The notes under the pieces are model-generated. The model was given only the letters and a program-made list of their open reading frames with translations. It did not search any database and was not told where the DNA came from. A stretch of 15,640 nucleotides of DNA from Spirochaetaceae bacterium UBA6243 (GTDB taxonomy: Bacteria > Spirochaetota > Spirochaetia > Treponematales > Rectinemataceae): positions 17,394 to 33,033 of the forward strand of contig DJVZ01000007.1 in NCBI GenBank assembly GCA_002441395.1. The letters are read 5' to 3'. Below, piece after piece: positions 1 through 7,222 of the stretch. Position numbers and translations under genes: made by a program. Position 1 is the first letter of the stretch; each line of letters begins with the position of its first letter.

Positions 1-804
1 GCCCACAGGCGAGCCTGCGCGCGCGCCAGGCTTATCCCCTTATTTGGTCTTGAAATAAATCCGTTCGAAGAGGCGCACCTGCTGGCCATCTTTCCCGATC
101 CCCTGTCGGCGCTCGCCTTCAGCGACCGGGTGTTCCGGTATTTGCCCCGTTTGGAGGTGGACCCGGGCCAATTCGGCGACCAGGTCGTGGTCGACCCCGA
201 AGAGCGGATACTCGCCATGCCCTCGGCGTGGTACGGGAACTCGCTGCAGGAGTCATTCACTTTTTTCGCGAAGGAAGCGGCGGACGCCGGCGCCCTCGTG
301 ATTCCGGCACATGTGGACCGGCCACAGTTCTCGGTGTACAGCCAGCTCGGGTTTCTGCCCGACGGCGCGTACGACGCGGTGGAGGCCATGGGCGCGGACC
401 CGGATGAAAGGCTATGCGGGCAACACTGTGTGATTTCCGGATCGGACGCGCATGTGCCCGAACATATCGGACGCAGGCCTTCGACGCTGGAAATTGAGAA
501 TGAGCGGCTTGTCGATGATGTGAGTTCGGGACTTGCCGCGATGCTTCAGGCATGGGAAGGCGCCCGGCCCGGGATTGAGGAGTGCGTCGCGCCGCAGACA
601 GCCGCCGAAACCGGCGAAAAAGTGTGCGGCGCCGGGCTCTCTTCGGAGATTCCGGGACTTGCGCCGCTCCTTGCTTTTTTGGAGGAATGGTATCCGTGTC
701 GCGAGTCACAGGCGCTTTTTGAAGAAATCAGGCGGTCACTGCGTGCGGGAAATGCCTGGAGCGTGTACAGGCGGCCGCGCCAGCCAGGGGCTGTTCTCCA
801 TTGA
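1..804 (+). CDS. PHP-domain metal-dependent phosphoesterase, 5' end missing
   Basis: The reading frame is open from base 1 and ends at TGA 802-804, so the window holds the last 267 residues and the true start lies upstream. PHP proteins are trinuclear-metal hydrolases of phosphoesters. Three conserved metal-ligand patches are visible in the fragment: GLEIN (Glu18), VIPAHVDRP (His104) and SGSDAH (Asp149, His151). The N-terminal HxH motif should lie before the window. The stretch HLLAIFPDP (about 22-35) is typical of the TrpH/RNase AM-like branch of the family. About 90 residues after the SGSDAH motif form a C-terminal extension I cannot assign. The substrate is unknown: a nucleotide or nucleic-acid phosphatase role is an inference from the family. 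The gene converges on the lipoprotein gene with only 35 bases between their stop codons, and I see no clear terminator there. Confidence 0.85.
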   Translation, partial: AHRRACARARLIPLFGLEINPFEEAHLLAIFPDPLSALAFSDRVFRYLPRLEVDPGQFGDQVVVDPEERILAMPSAWYGNSLQESFTFFAKEAADAGALVIPAHVDRPQFSVYSQLGFLPDGAYDAVEAMGADPDERLCGQHCVISGSDAHVPEHIGRRPSTLEIENERLVDDVSSGLAAMLQAWEGARPGIEECVAPQTAAETGEKVCGAGLSSEIPGLAPLLAFLEEWYPCRESQALFEEIRRSLRAGNAWSVYRRPRQPGAVLH

Positions 805-839
805 GCGCGCGCTGCATGAAAGCGCGCCGATGCGCTTCT

Positions 840-1607
840 CTACTCTGGCCAGCGCATCGAGAACGCAATCGGTTTTTCCAATGTCAGCAGATTGAAAAGA
901 GGCAGCTTTGCGCGAAAGACGGGCCCCGAAAAGTTTCCCCCCGATGCCGAGGAGATCGCTTTCGGCACGGTGATCGCGATATCAACCGAGCACGCATCGA
1001 AGGCGGGCATGTTTTTCTTCCCTATGATGACCTGTTCGAGATTGAGCCGGTATTCATCGGCCGTCACCGGATCGGGTTCCAGAGCCGGCGGGCTCAGGCT
1101 TTCAATGATCCTCTTGTCCACGCCCGGGAATAGTTTGATCATATAGGGAGCGTTCTCTCTTGAAAGGTTGACCGAGAGCTCACGCATCGCGGGTGCGGAG
1201 CCCTGTGCGGGTATCTTTTGATATAGAATCATGCCAGGAGGAACAAGGCTTGTATCCGCGATGAGCGTGTCAAGATTCTGTACCCAGACAACGGAGGTGA
1301 GAATGTCGGGAGTGGGCGAGGATACGTCGACGAGATTGATGCTCGTGCGTCCCAGAAACTGATTTTTCACCGCGTCGGTGCTGAACAGAGGCTCGCGCGA
1401 GCCAATTCCCACAAACTGCCGCACCCGCCCGCTCAGCGCTTCGGGAATATCGATCCGCACCGCGGCACGAACCGAACCATCCGTTTTCAAGGTGGCATCG
1501 AGGTTTCCCGAACATGAGGTGCTCACAATAAACGCGGCGGCAGAAATCGCCACCCACAGTATGGATTTCACAAAGGCGGCAGTTTTTTGATTCGTCGATG
1601 ATTTCAT
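840..1607 (-). CDS. Small predicted lipoprotein, function unknown
   Basis: The product is 255 residues from ATG 1605-1607. It begins with Lys and polar residues, then a hydrophobic stretch (about 14-29) ending in IVSTSC, so Cys32 is the likely lipidated residue. The lipobox is loose, with Ser at -3 and Val at -4, as is common in spirochaetes. The mature part opens with DATLKTDGSVRAAVRIDIP, a beta-rich pattern reminiscent of LppM-like envelope proteins, but this resemblance is weak and I assign no function. A TTG two codons upstream (1611-1613) is an alternative start. A GGAG motif lies 5 bases from the TTG and 11 bases from the ATG, so the start is not settled. The gene lies downstream of the cyclase-like gene on the same strand, separated by a structured repeat region, so it may be co-transcribed with that gene or have its own promoter. 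Confidence 0.75.
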   Translation of the reverse strand: MKSSTNQKTAAFVKSILWVAISAAAFIVSTSCSGNLDATLKTDGSVRAAVRIDIPEALSGRVRQFVGIGSREPLFSTDAVKNQFLGRTSINLVDVSSPTPDILTSVVWVQNLDTLIADTSLVPPGMILYQKIPAQGSAPAMRELSVNLSRENAPYMIKLFPGVDKRIIESLSPPALEPDPVTADEYRLNLEQVIIGKKNMPAFDACSVDIAITVPKAISSASGGNFSGPVFRAKLPLFNLLTLEKPIAFSMRWPE

Positions 1608-1618
1608 GGGCAATTTTA

Positions 1619-1760
1619 CTCCAGTTTAGCCAATTTCAAAAGTCTGTTGCTTCTGAAATTGGCTTTGCATTTGCTCCGGTTTCGTTGAAACCGTACGCAA
1701 ATGCCGCAATAAAAGGTCGTTTTTTCAAAACTCGTCCGACTTTTGAAAGAACCTCCAGTT
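1619..1760. repeat. Hairpin-rich element bounded by 8-bp direct repeats (MITE-like candidate)
   Basis: The 8-mer CTCCAGTT occurs at 1619-1626 and again at 1753-1760. The 126 bases between hold three successive inverted repeats. The first is AGCCAATTTCA 1628-1638 with its exact complement 1654-1664. The second has outer arms 1667-1674/1697-1704 (GCATTTGC) and inner arms 1677-1683/1687-1693 (CGGTTTC, loop GTT). The third pairs 1719-1730 with 1741-1752, with one G-T pair. In addition, TTTCAAAAGTC at 1634-1644 is the exact complement of 1738-1748, giving subterminal inverted repeats near both ends. This could be a small non-autonomous mobile element with a target-site duplication, a structured RNA between two minus-strand genes, or a terminator region for the cyclase-like gene. 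The right-hand direct repeat runs into that gene's stop codon. The inverted repeats are read directly; the mobile-element reading is inference. Confidence 0.45.
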
Positions 1761-3111
1761 ATGGTTTTTTTGCATACAGCGGCATTGGACGTGTGCTCTT
1801 GCGGAGCAAGGCTTCGCTGAACCGCTCGAGCGTCACCTGGCTTTCCAGGGCGAGCCGCCGGTATGTCGCATGGCTCACCAGAAGACTCTGATGAAATTCG
1901 CGGCACAGCGAATCGAGCCGGGCCGCGATCGCGATGGTGTCGCCATAGAAACCCATTTTTTGCTGGCCCGGCGGACCAAGAAGCGCGGCGGTCACAAACC
2001 CCGAATGAATGCCTAAGGATACTTTTATATCATTCGGAAGCGATTTTACCACCATATCCTCTTTTAGCCCTTCCATCTCTTCAAGAAAGGCATACGCCGC
2101 GTTGAGTGCTCTGTCCGCACTGCGATCAGCATCGACAAGGCCAAAAATGGTGACGACGGTATCGGCCGAAAGCGATGCGATTCTTCCACCGAAACTTCCC
2201 GCGCATCGAGTCCAAATTCCATAATAGCGATTGAGCAGTGCTGTCGCCTCTGTGCGGCCCAGCTGTTCCGAAAGATCAGTAAAGCCGATGATGTCAGAAG
2301 ATACCACAGTCACGAAGAAGGCAGTCGGCGATCGCACCGGCAGGCTCTCGGGGGGTTCGGCGTCCGCCGGCTCGGGCTGTCTTTCGCCGGGACTTTCCTC
2401 TGAATCTTTATTTTCCGATTCCTGTCGGGAAGCATCGATGATGCGTTTGGCTTCCTGCGGCATTTCGATGATTCGCGTGAGCCGGTGTTCCAGAGTAATC
2501 GCCCTCATCCGAGCCACTAAGAGCAAAAAGTCGAAGGAGATGACGCCGAACAGCGCGAAGAGGTGTTGGGGTGCGCGTATGAATTTCTCGAATACCGCGA
2601 GGAATGATTGGATGCGCAGTGCCTGAGCCATCGTCTCCGCGTCGATTTCGCCTTTTGCGAAAGAAGCGGTCACTGATATGCGCAAATCCAGGTACGCGTA
2701 GAAAAGAATAAAGATGAGCGCCGAGCCCAGAGAGAGCGCGATTTCAGAGAACCGCTTCCAAAATGGCTTGCGGAATACCAGCGTCAGCGTCTGGAAGACA
2801 GCGATATAAATTGAAGAGCCCCACAGGAGTATATTCACTGTCTCGGTAAATGCGATGTCCGAGAGCGTTGCCCGCAGAATCGAGTATGCCGCCGGAGTGA
2901 TGAGGGAGTACAGAAGCCGCAGAATCGGAATATGCCCCTGCAGCGAGAGAAGGCCTGTCTGGATGAGCATGAAGGTGAGCACGATGAGCGACGTGACGAG
3001 CGCGTTCTTCCATGACCCTGATGTCAGGGAGATGATCATGACAAAAAAGAGGACCATCTGGTTCGAATAGTAATACAGCTCGTTCGCAAAGCGTTTTCTG
3101 GAAAATTGCAT
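1759..3111 (-). CDS. Six-helix membrane protein with degenerate class III nucleotide cyclase domain
   Basis: The product is 450 residues. About six hydrophobic helices occupy residues 18-200 (roughly 18-31, 37-56, 62-79, 92-113, 122-141, 184-201), with an extra segment of about 40 residues before the last helix. An acidic, proline-rich linker follows (about 230-260), then a cytoplasmic cyclase homology domain (264-440). Both metal-binding Asp are present: Asp273 in SSDIIGFTDLSE and Asp317 in SLSADTVV. The base-specifying Lys is Ser313, the base-specifying Asp is Gly387 and the transition-state Asn is Ala394, while the transition-state Arg remains as Arg398. The domain is therefore either a pseudo-cyclase or acts on another substrate. 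The frame stays open far upstream over the neighbouring plus-strand genes, but protein-like sequence begins at ATG 3109-3111. No Shine-Dalgarno sequence precedes that ATG, while a promoter-like -10 lies 7 bases before it. Confidence 0.85.
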   Translation of the reverse strand: MQFSRKRFANELYYYSNQMVLFFVMIISLTSGSWKNALVTSLIVLTFMLIQTGLLSLQGHIPILRLLYSLITPAAYSILRATLSDIAFTETVNILLWGSSIYIAVFQTLTLVFRKPFWKRFSEIALSLGSALIFILFYAYLDLRISVTASFAKGEIDAETMAQALRIQSFLAVFEKFIRAPQHLFALFGVISFDFLLLVARMRAITLEHRLTRIIEMPQEAKRIIDASRQESENKDSEESPGERQPEPADAEPPESLPVRSPTAFFVTVVSSDIIGFTDLSEQLGRTEATALLNRYYGIWTRCAGSFGGRIASLSADTVVTIFGLVDADRSADRALNAAYAFLEEMEGLKEDMVVKSLPNDIKVSLGIHSGFVTAALLGPPGQQKMGFYGDTIAIAARLDSLCREFHQSLLVSHATYRRLALESQVTLERFSEALLRKSTRPMPLYAKKP

Positions 3112-3118
3112 CGGCTCT

Positions 3119-3147
3119 ATTGTATCCGCCACAATGGCCGGTGGAAA
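3119..3147 (-). promoter_or_regulatory. Candidate promoter of the cyclase-like gene, leaderless mRNA predicted
   Basis: Read on the minus strand, TTTCCA (3147-3142) and TACAAT (3124-3119) are separated by 17 bases. The -10 ends 7 bases before the ATG at 3111, so transcription should begin at or next to the start codon. This fits the absence of a Shine-Dalgarno sequence. The -35 matches the consensus at only four of six positions. Confidence 0.4.
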
Positions 3148-3183
3148 GTCCCGACGGCGTTCCGGCAAAAGATGAAGGAATAC

Positions 3184-3211
3184 TTGACGGGAGCTTAGAA
3201 GAGTGTACAAT
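3184..3211 (+). promoter_or_regulatory. Candidate sigma-70 promoter of the binding-protein gene
   Basis: TTGACG (3184-3189) and TACAAT (3206-3211) are separated by 16 bases, a strong vegetative promoter pattern. A transcript would start near 3218 and carry a leader of about 26 bases ending in a full Shine-Dalgarno sequence, AAAGGAGGT (3232-3240), three bases before the ATG. This promoter is divergent from that of the cyclase-like gene, and the two share a gap of 132 bases. Confidence 0.65.
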
Positions 3212-3243
3212 AATTTCGCATCATCTATCTCAAAGGAGGTCCT

Positions 3244-4446
3244 ATGAAAAAGCTCGTAGCAGTGATGCTCGTGCTCGCCTTCCTCGTGGTTGGCGCCGAT
3301 GTATTCGCCCAGACCAAGGCCAAATTTCACATTGGCGTGGTAACCGGCACAGTCTCTCAGTCTGAAGACGATCTGCGCGGTGCCGAACAGCTGATCAAGG
3401 AATATGGCAACGTCAAAGATGGCGGCATGATCCAGCACATTACGTATCCTGACGACTTCATGTCCCAGCAGGAGACCTTCATTTCCAATGTCGTCGCGCT
3501 CGCTGACGACAAGGATATGAAAGCGATCGTCATCAACCAGTCGATTCCTGGCACCGCGGAAGCCTTCAAGCGCGTACGCGCCAAGAGACCGGACATTCTC
3601 CTTCTCGCTGGCGAGCCGCATGAGGATCCGCTCGTCATTCAGGGTGCCGCGGATCTCGCGCTCTCCGCCGACTTCGTGTCGCGCGGCTATACCATCATCT
3701 GGGCAGCCAAACAGCTCGGGGCGAAGAACTTCGTGCACATCTCCTTCCCCCGCCACATGAGCTATGAGTCGCTCGGCCGCCGCCGCGCGATCATGGAACA
3801 GGCGTGCAAAGACCTCGGGCTCAATTTCTACTTCGAAACCGCGCCGGACCCGACCTCTGACGTCGGCGTCGCGGGCGCCCAGCAGTTCATCCTCGAGAAA
3901 GTGCCACAGTGGGTCCAGAAATACGGCAAAGACACCGCGTTCTTCTGCACGAACGACGCGCATACCGAGCCGCTTCTCAAACAACTGCTCGCCTATGGCG
4001 GCATCTTTGTGGAAGCCGACCTTCCGTCCCCGCTCATGGGCTATCCCGGCGCGCTCGGGCTTGACCTTTCCAAAGAAGCGGGCGATTTCCCGGCCATTCT
4101 CAAGAAAGTTGAAGCCGCCGTCGTCGCGAAGGGTGGCGCTGGCCGCTTCGGGACATGGGCATATTCCTATGGATATACCCTCACTGCCGGTCTCGGCGAG
4201 TTCGCGAAGAGAGTCGTCGAAGGCAAAGCCAAGAAAGACAGCATGAAGGACGTATTCGACGCGCTCGGCAAGTATACCCCGGGAGCCAAGTGGAATGGCG
4301 CCTACTATGTCGATATGGGTACCGGAGTCCGCGCGAAGAACCAGATCCTCATCTATATGGATACCTACGTCTTTGGCAAGGGTTTCCTGCCCACGACACA
4401 GCAGAAGGTCCCAGAGAAGTACTACACCATCAAGATGCACAATTAG
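3244..4446 (+). CDS. Secreted DUF3798-type solute-binding protein of an ABC transporter
   Basis: The product is 400 residues. It starts with a Sec signal peptide (MKKLVAVMLVLAFLVV, probable cleavage after VFA at residue 22). There is no lipobox cysteine, so the protein should be free in the periplasm. The mature protein has the alternating beta-alpha pattern of a periplasmic-binding-protein fold, seen in HIGVVTGTVSQSEDDLRGAE near the N-terminus, AIVINQSIPGTAEAFKRVRA and TAFFCTNDAHTEPLLKQLL. From memory, the whole protein resembles the DUF3798 family, which accompanies sugar-type ABC genes in spirochaetes and fusobacteria. No ligand is known to me. Its place just before an ATPase and two permeases supports the transport role. 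A strong promoter and a perfect ribosome binding site on one side, and terminators on the other, suggest it is made in excess over the membrane components. Confidence 0.88.
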   Translation: MKKLVAVMLVLAFLVVGADVFAQTKAKFHIGVVTGTVSQSEDDLRGAEQLIKEYGNVKDGGMIQHITYPDDFMSQQETFISNVVALADDKDMKAIVINQSIPGTAEAFKRVRAKRPDILLLAGEPHEDPLVIQGAADLALSADFVSRGYTIIWAAKQLGAKNFVHISFPRHMSYESLGRRRAIMEQACKDLGLNFYFETAPDPTSDVGVAGAQQFILEKVPQWVQKYGKDTAFFCTNDAHTEPLLKQLLAYGGIFVEADLPSPLMGYPGALGLDLSKEAGDFPAILKKVEAAVVAKGGAGRFGTWAYSYGYTLTAGLGEFAKRVVEGKAKKDSMKDVFDALGKYTPGAKWNGAYYVDMGTGVRAKNQILIYMDTYVFGKGFLPTTQQKVPEKYYTIKMHN

Positions 4447-4454
4447 TTTCGCAT

Positions 4455-4483
4455 GCCGCGCGCGTAGCGCGCGGCCTTTTTTC
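4455..4483 (+). terminator. Rho-independent terminator after the binding-protein gene
   Basis: GCCGCGCGC (4455-4463), loop GTA, and the exact complement GCGCGCGGC (4467-4475) form a 9-bp GC stem, followed by CC and a run of T from 4477. It begins nine bases after the stop codon. It should end or attenuate transcription before the transporter genes. Confidence 0.85.
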
Positions 4484-4520
4484 TCTTTGTATGTACCGCT
4501 GAACAAGGCGGCATATTCCG

Positions 4521-4560
4521 GCCCGTATTCAGGCGTTGTCGGGATACGGGCTATTTTTTT
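4521..4560 (+). terminator. Second terminator-like hairpin before the ATPase gene
   Basis: GCCCGTATTC (4521-4530) pairs with GGATACGGGC (4542-4551), ten pairs including one G-T, across an 11-base loop. A run of seven T (4554-4560) follows. It is the second such hairpin in about 100 bases, so read-through from the binding-protein gene should be limited. Confidence 0.65.
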
Positions 4561-4572
4561 CGTAAACCCATC

Positions 4573-4578
4573 TACAAT
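4573..4578 (+). promoter_or_regulatory. Possible -10 element for the ATPase-permease genes
   Basis: TACAAT lies 9 bases before the ATPase start codon and just after the second terminator. The same hexamer is the predicted -10 of both divergent promoters at 3119-3211. No convincing -35 lies 16-18 bases upstream, because that position falls in the terminator T run. If used, the mRNA would have almost no leader, in keeping with the weak ribosome binding site (GGA at 4579-4581). Confidence 0.25.
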
Positions 4579-4587
4579 GGAATTATT

Positions 4588-6186
4588 ATGGCGAATGGAA
4601 GCTCTCTTCTTTCCATCGAACACGTTTCCAAGGATTTTTATGGAAACGTTGTACTGCATGATGTGAGCTTCGATCTCCACGAAGGCGAGATTCTGGGCCT
4701 TGTGGGAGAAAATGGAGCGGGTAAAACCACACTCATGCACATTCTCTTCGGTATGCCCGTCATTATGGAGACTGGCGGATTCCAGGGCAGCATCAAGATC
4801 GGAGGGACGGAGGTTCATTTTTCGAGTCCCTTCGACGCGCTGGATGCCGGGCTCGGCATGGTCCACCAGGAATTCAGCCTGATCCCCGGATTTACCACGA
4901 CTGAAAATATCGTGCTCAACCGCGAATCCATGCGCGCGAGTATCTTGAATGACGTGTTTGGCGACCGCATGAGCGTGCTCCAGCGCGACAGAATGCGCGA
5001 ACGCGCCCAGAAGGCGATCGGTAAGCTCGGTGTCGATCTCAATCCGGACATGCTGGTATCGGAAATGCCGGTAGGTCACAAGCAGTTCACAGAAATCGCG
5101 CGCGAGATCGACCGGGAACAGACGCGTATTCTTATCCTTGACGAACCCACCGCGGTCCTGACCGAATCAGAGGCTGAAATGTTGTTGCAGACCCTCAAGC
5201 GCCTCGCTTCGGAAGGTATCGCGATTATTTTTATTTCCCACCGACTTCAGGAAGTGTTGGCCATCGCGAACCGAATCGTCGTGCTCCGCGACGGTCATGC
5301 CGTCAAAGATACGCCAAACGAAAACATAAGCATGCGCGACATCGCGTCCTGGATGGTTGGCCGTTCCCTCGGCGAAAGCGGCCAGCGGTCCGAAGCGCGG
5401 GGCTTTGCGGAGAGTCTATTCAAGGTGCGGCACCTCTGGGTCGATATGCCGGGCGAAACTGTGCGCGATGTTTCTTTCGATGTGCACAGAGGTGAAATTT
5501 TCGGCATTGGCGGTCTGGCCGGCCAGGGTAAACTCGGTATCCCCAACGGCATCATGGGTCTTTTCCCCGCGGGAGGCGAAGTCGTCCTCGACGGGAAGAC
5601 CGTGCCCCTCAATGATCCCGCGAAAGCGCTCGCGATGGGCATGGCTTTTGTTTCGGAGGACAGGCGCGGGGTCGGACTTCTCCTCGACGAAAGCCTCGAA
5701 TGGAATATTGCCTTCACCGCCATACAGGTGCACGGGCAATACCTGAAAAAGATATTCGGGCTTTTTTCTCAACGCGACGAAAAGGCGATGGAGGATCTCT
5801 GCGCGGAATATGTGAAGCTTCTGGACATCAAGTGCACGAGCACGAAGCAGAAGGCCAAGGAGCTTTCGGGCGGCAATCAGCAGAAAGTCTGTCTCGCGAA
5901 AGCGTTTGCGATCAAGCCGCAACTGATGTTTGTGTCGGAACCTACGCGCGGCATCGACGTAGGCGCGAAGAAGCTCGTGCTCGATACGCTCCACCACTAC
6001 AACCGCGATTTCGGGACGACCATCGTCATGGTGTCGAGCGAGCTCGAGGAATTGCGCTCGATCTGCGACCGCATCGCCATTGTCGACGAAGGCAGGATCG
6101 CCGGTATCCTGCCGCCGACGGCGGACATCTCTGAATTCGGCCTGCTCATGTCAGGCGCTGCTATGGAGGAAGCCGTCAATGCGTAA
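4588..6186 (+). CDS. Sugar-type ABC importer ATPase with two nucleotide-binding domains
   Basis: The product is 532 residues, with two tandem ABC domains as in RbsA/MglA-type ATPases. Domain 1 has a canonical Walker A (GENGAGKTT, 40-48), Walker B (ILILDEP, Asp185/Glu186) and switch His218, but its signature is altered to PVGHKQ (161-166). Domain 2 has a canonical signature (LSGGNQQ, 426-432), but its Walker A ends GQGKLG (312-317) without the Ser/Thr, its Walker B reads LMFVSEP with Ser450 in place of Asp, and the switch position reads VSSE. One composite site should therefore hydrolyse ATP while the other is degenerate. Degenerate second sites are common in this family, but the Asp-to-Ser change goes further than usual. 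The protein should power the two permeases that follow. Its last codons overlap the first permease gene by 8 bases. Confidence 0.93.
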   Translation: MANGSSLLSIEHVSKDFYGNVVLHDVSFDLHEGEILGLVGENGAGKTTLMHILFGMPVIMETGGFQGSIKIGGTEVHFSSPFDALDAGLGMVHQEFSLIPGFTTTENIVLNRESMRASILNDVFGDRMSVLQRDRMRERAQKAIGKLGVDLNPDMLVSEMPVGHKQFTEIAREIDREQTRILILDEPTAVLTESEAEMLLQTLKRLASEGIAIIFISHRLQEVLAIANRIVVLRDGHAVKDTPNENISMRDIASWMVGRSLGESGQRSEARGFAESLFKVRHLWVDMPGETVRDVSFDVHRGEIFGIGGLAGQGKLGIPNGIMGLFPAGGEVVLDGKTVPLNDPAKALAMGMAFVSEDRRGVGLLLDESLEWNIAFTAIQVHGQYLKKIFGLFSQRDEKAMEDLCAEYVKLLDIKCTSTKQKAKELSGGNQQKVCLAKAFAIKPQLMFVSEPTRGIDVGAKKLVLDTLHHYNRDFGTTIVMVSSELEELRSICDRIAIVDEGRIAGILPPTADISEFGLLMSGAAMEEAVNA

Positions 6187-7222
6187 TTTCAAGACATTCA
6201 TCCAAGACTTCGGATGGCCGCGCATCATTATATTCTTCTTTTTGGTGGCGCTTTTCATCATGGCGCCTTTTGTCGGTGTCCGTCTCGACGCGTCGTTTTC
6301 CGATGTGCTGAACAGGTTCGGACAGAATGCCATCATGGTGCTCGCGATGGTGCCGATGATTCAGTCGGGCTGCGGCTTGAACTTTGGTCTTGCGCTGGGC
6401 CTCGTGGCGGGGCTTTTGGGCGCGACGCTGTCGCTGCAGCTTGAGCTTCACGGGATGCTGGGATTTTTGGGCGCGATCGTGCTGGCAACGCCGTTTTCGA
6501 TCATTTTCGGCTGGTTCTATGCCAAGCTTCTGAACAAGGTAAAGGGCGAGGAGATGACCATCGCGATGTACGTCGGATTCTCGTTCATCATGTTCATGTG
6601 CATCATGTGGCTTATCCTGCCGTACAACAATCCGACGATGGTCTGGGGCTATGCGGGCAAGGGCTTGCGAACCACGATTTCGGTTGAAAATTACTGGCTG
6701 AAAATATTGAACAACTTCCTGGCGATCAAAATCGGCCAGTTCTTTGTCTTCCCGACGGGACTGCTTCTGTTCGTCGCGCTGTTTGCTTTTTTGATGTGGC
6801 TGTTTTTGCGCAGCAAGACAGGGACCGCCATGACGGCGGTGGGGTCGAATCCCGACTTTGCGCGCGCTTCCGGTGTGGATGTCGACAAGATGCGCACCAT
6901 CTCGGTCATCATTTCGACCTTCCTTGGCGCGGTGGGGATCATTGTCTATGAGCAGAGCTTCGGTTTCATTCAGCTCTATACGGCGCCCAGCCCGATGGTG
7001 TTCCCCGCGGTCGCCGCGATCCTCATAGGCGGCGCGAGTATCAACAAGGCAAGCATGGTGAATGTGCTCGTCGGAACCATTCTGTTCCAGGGGCTCTTGA
7101 CCATGACGCCTTCGGTGATCAACTCGCTCTTGCAGACAGACATGTCGGAGGTCATACGGATTATCGTATCGAACGGCATGATTCTCTACGCGCTCACGCG
7201 CAAGATAAAGGTGTCAAAATGA
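6179..7222 (+). CDS. ABC transporter permease 1, RbsC/LivH-like (BPD_transp_2)
   Basis: The product is 347 residues and almost wholly hydrophobic, with about 8-10 membrane helices beginning at IIIFFFLVALFIMAPFVGV. The loop VGSNPDFARASGVDVDKMRTISVIIST (roughly 220-246) matches the cytoplasmic coupling segment of branched-chain amino acid and ribose permeases, where xxGxNxxxAxxxGI is typical. The start ATG 6179-6181 lies inside the ATPase 3' end, and GGAGGA a few bases upstream is a good ribosome binding site. The frame extends further upstream, but that part only repeats the ATPase region and is not membrane-like. The protein pairs with the next permease to form a heterodimeric channel. The substrate cannot be read from the sequence. 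Confidence 0.92.
   Translation: MRNFKTFIQDFGWPRIIIFFFLVALFIMAPFVGVRLDASFSDVLNRFGQNAIMVLAMVPMIQSGCGLNFGLALGLVAGLLGATLSLQLELHGMLGFLGAIVLATPFSIIFGWFYAKLLNKVKGEEMTIAMYVGFSFIMFMCIMWLILPYNNPTMVWGYAGKGLRTTISVENYWLKILNNFLAIKIGQFFVFPTGLLLFVALFAFLMWLFLRSKTGTAMTAVGSNPDFARASGVDVDKMRTISVIISTFLGAVGIIVYEQSFGFIQLYTAPSPMVFPAVAAILIGGASINKASMVNVLVGTILFQGLLTMTPSVINSLLQTDMSEVIRIIVSNGMILYALTRKIKVSK

Noticed and set aside
805..839. GCGCGC repeats between the PHP and lipoprotein genes as a shared terminator
   Set aside because: GCGCGC can pair with a second copy nearby, but there is no T run on either strand and the arms overlap coding ends, so the evidence is too weak.
3112..5079. Upstream 656-codon extension of the minus-strand cyclase-like frame, across the binding-protein and ATPase genes
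   Set aside because: It is antisense to two clear genes, its sequence is His/Arg/Glu-rich with no domain pattern, and the membrane-protein sequence begins only at ATG 3111. Long antisense frames are expected in GC-rich coding DNA.
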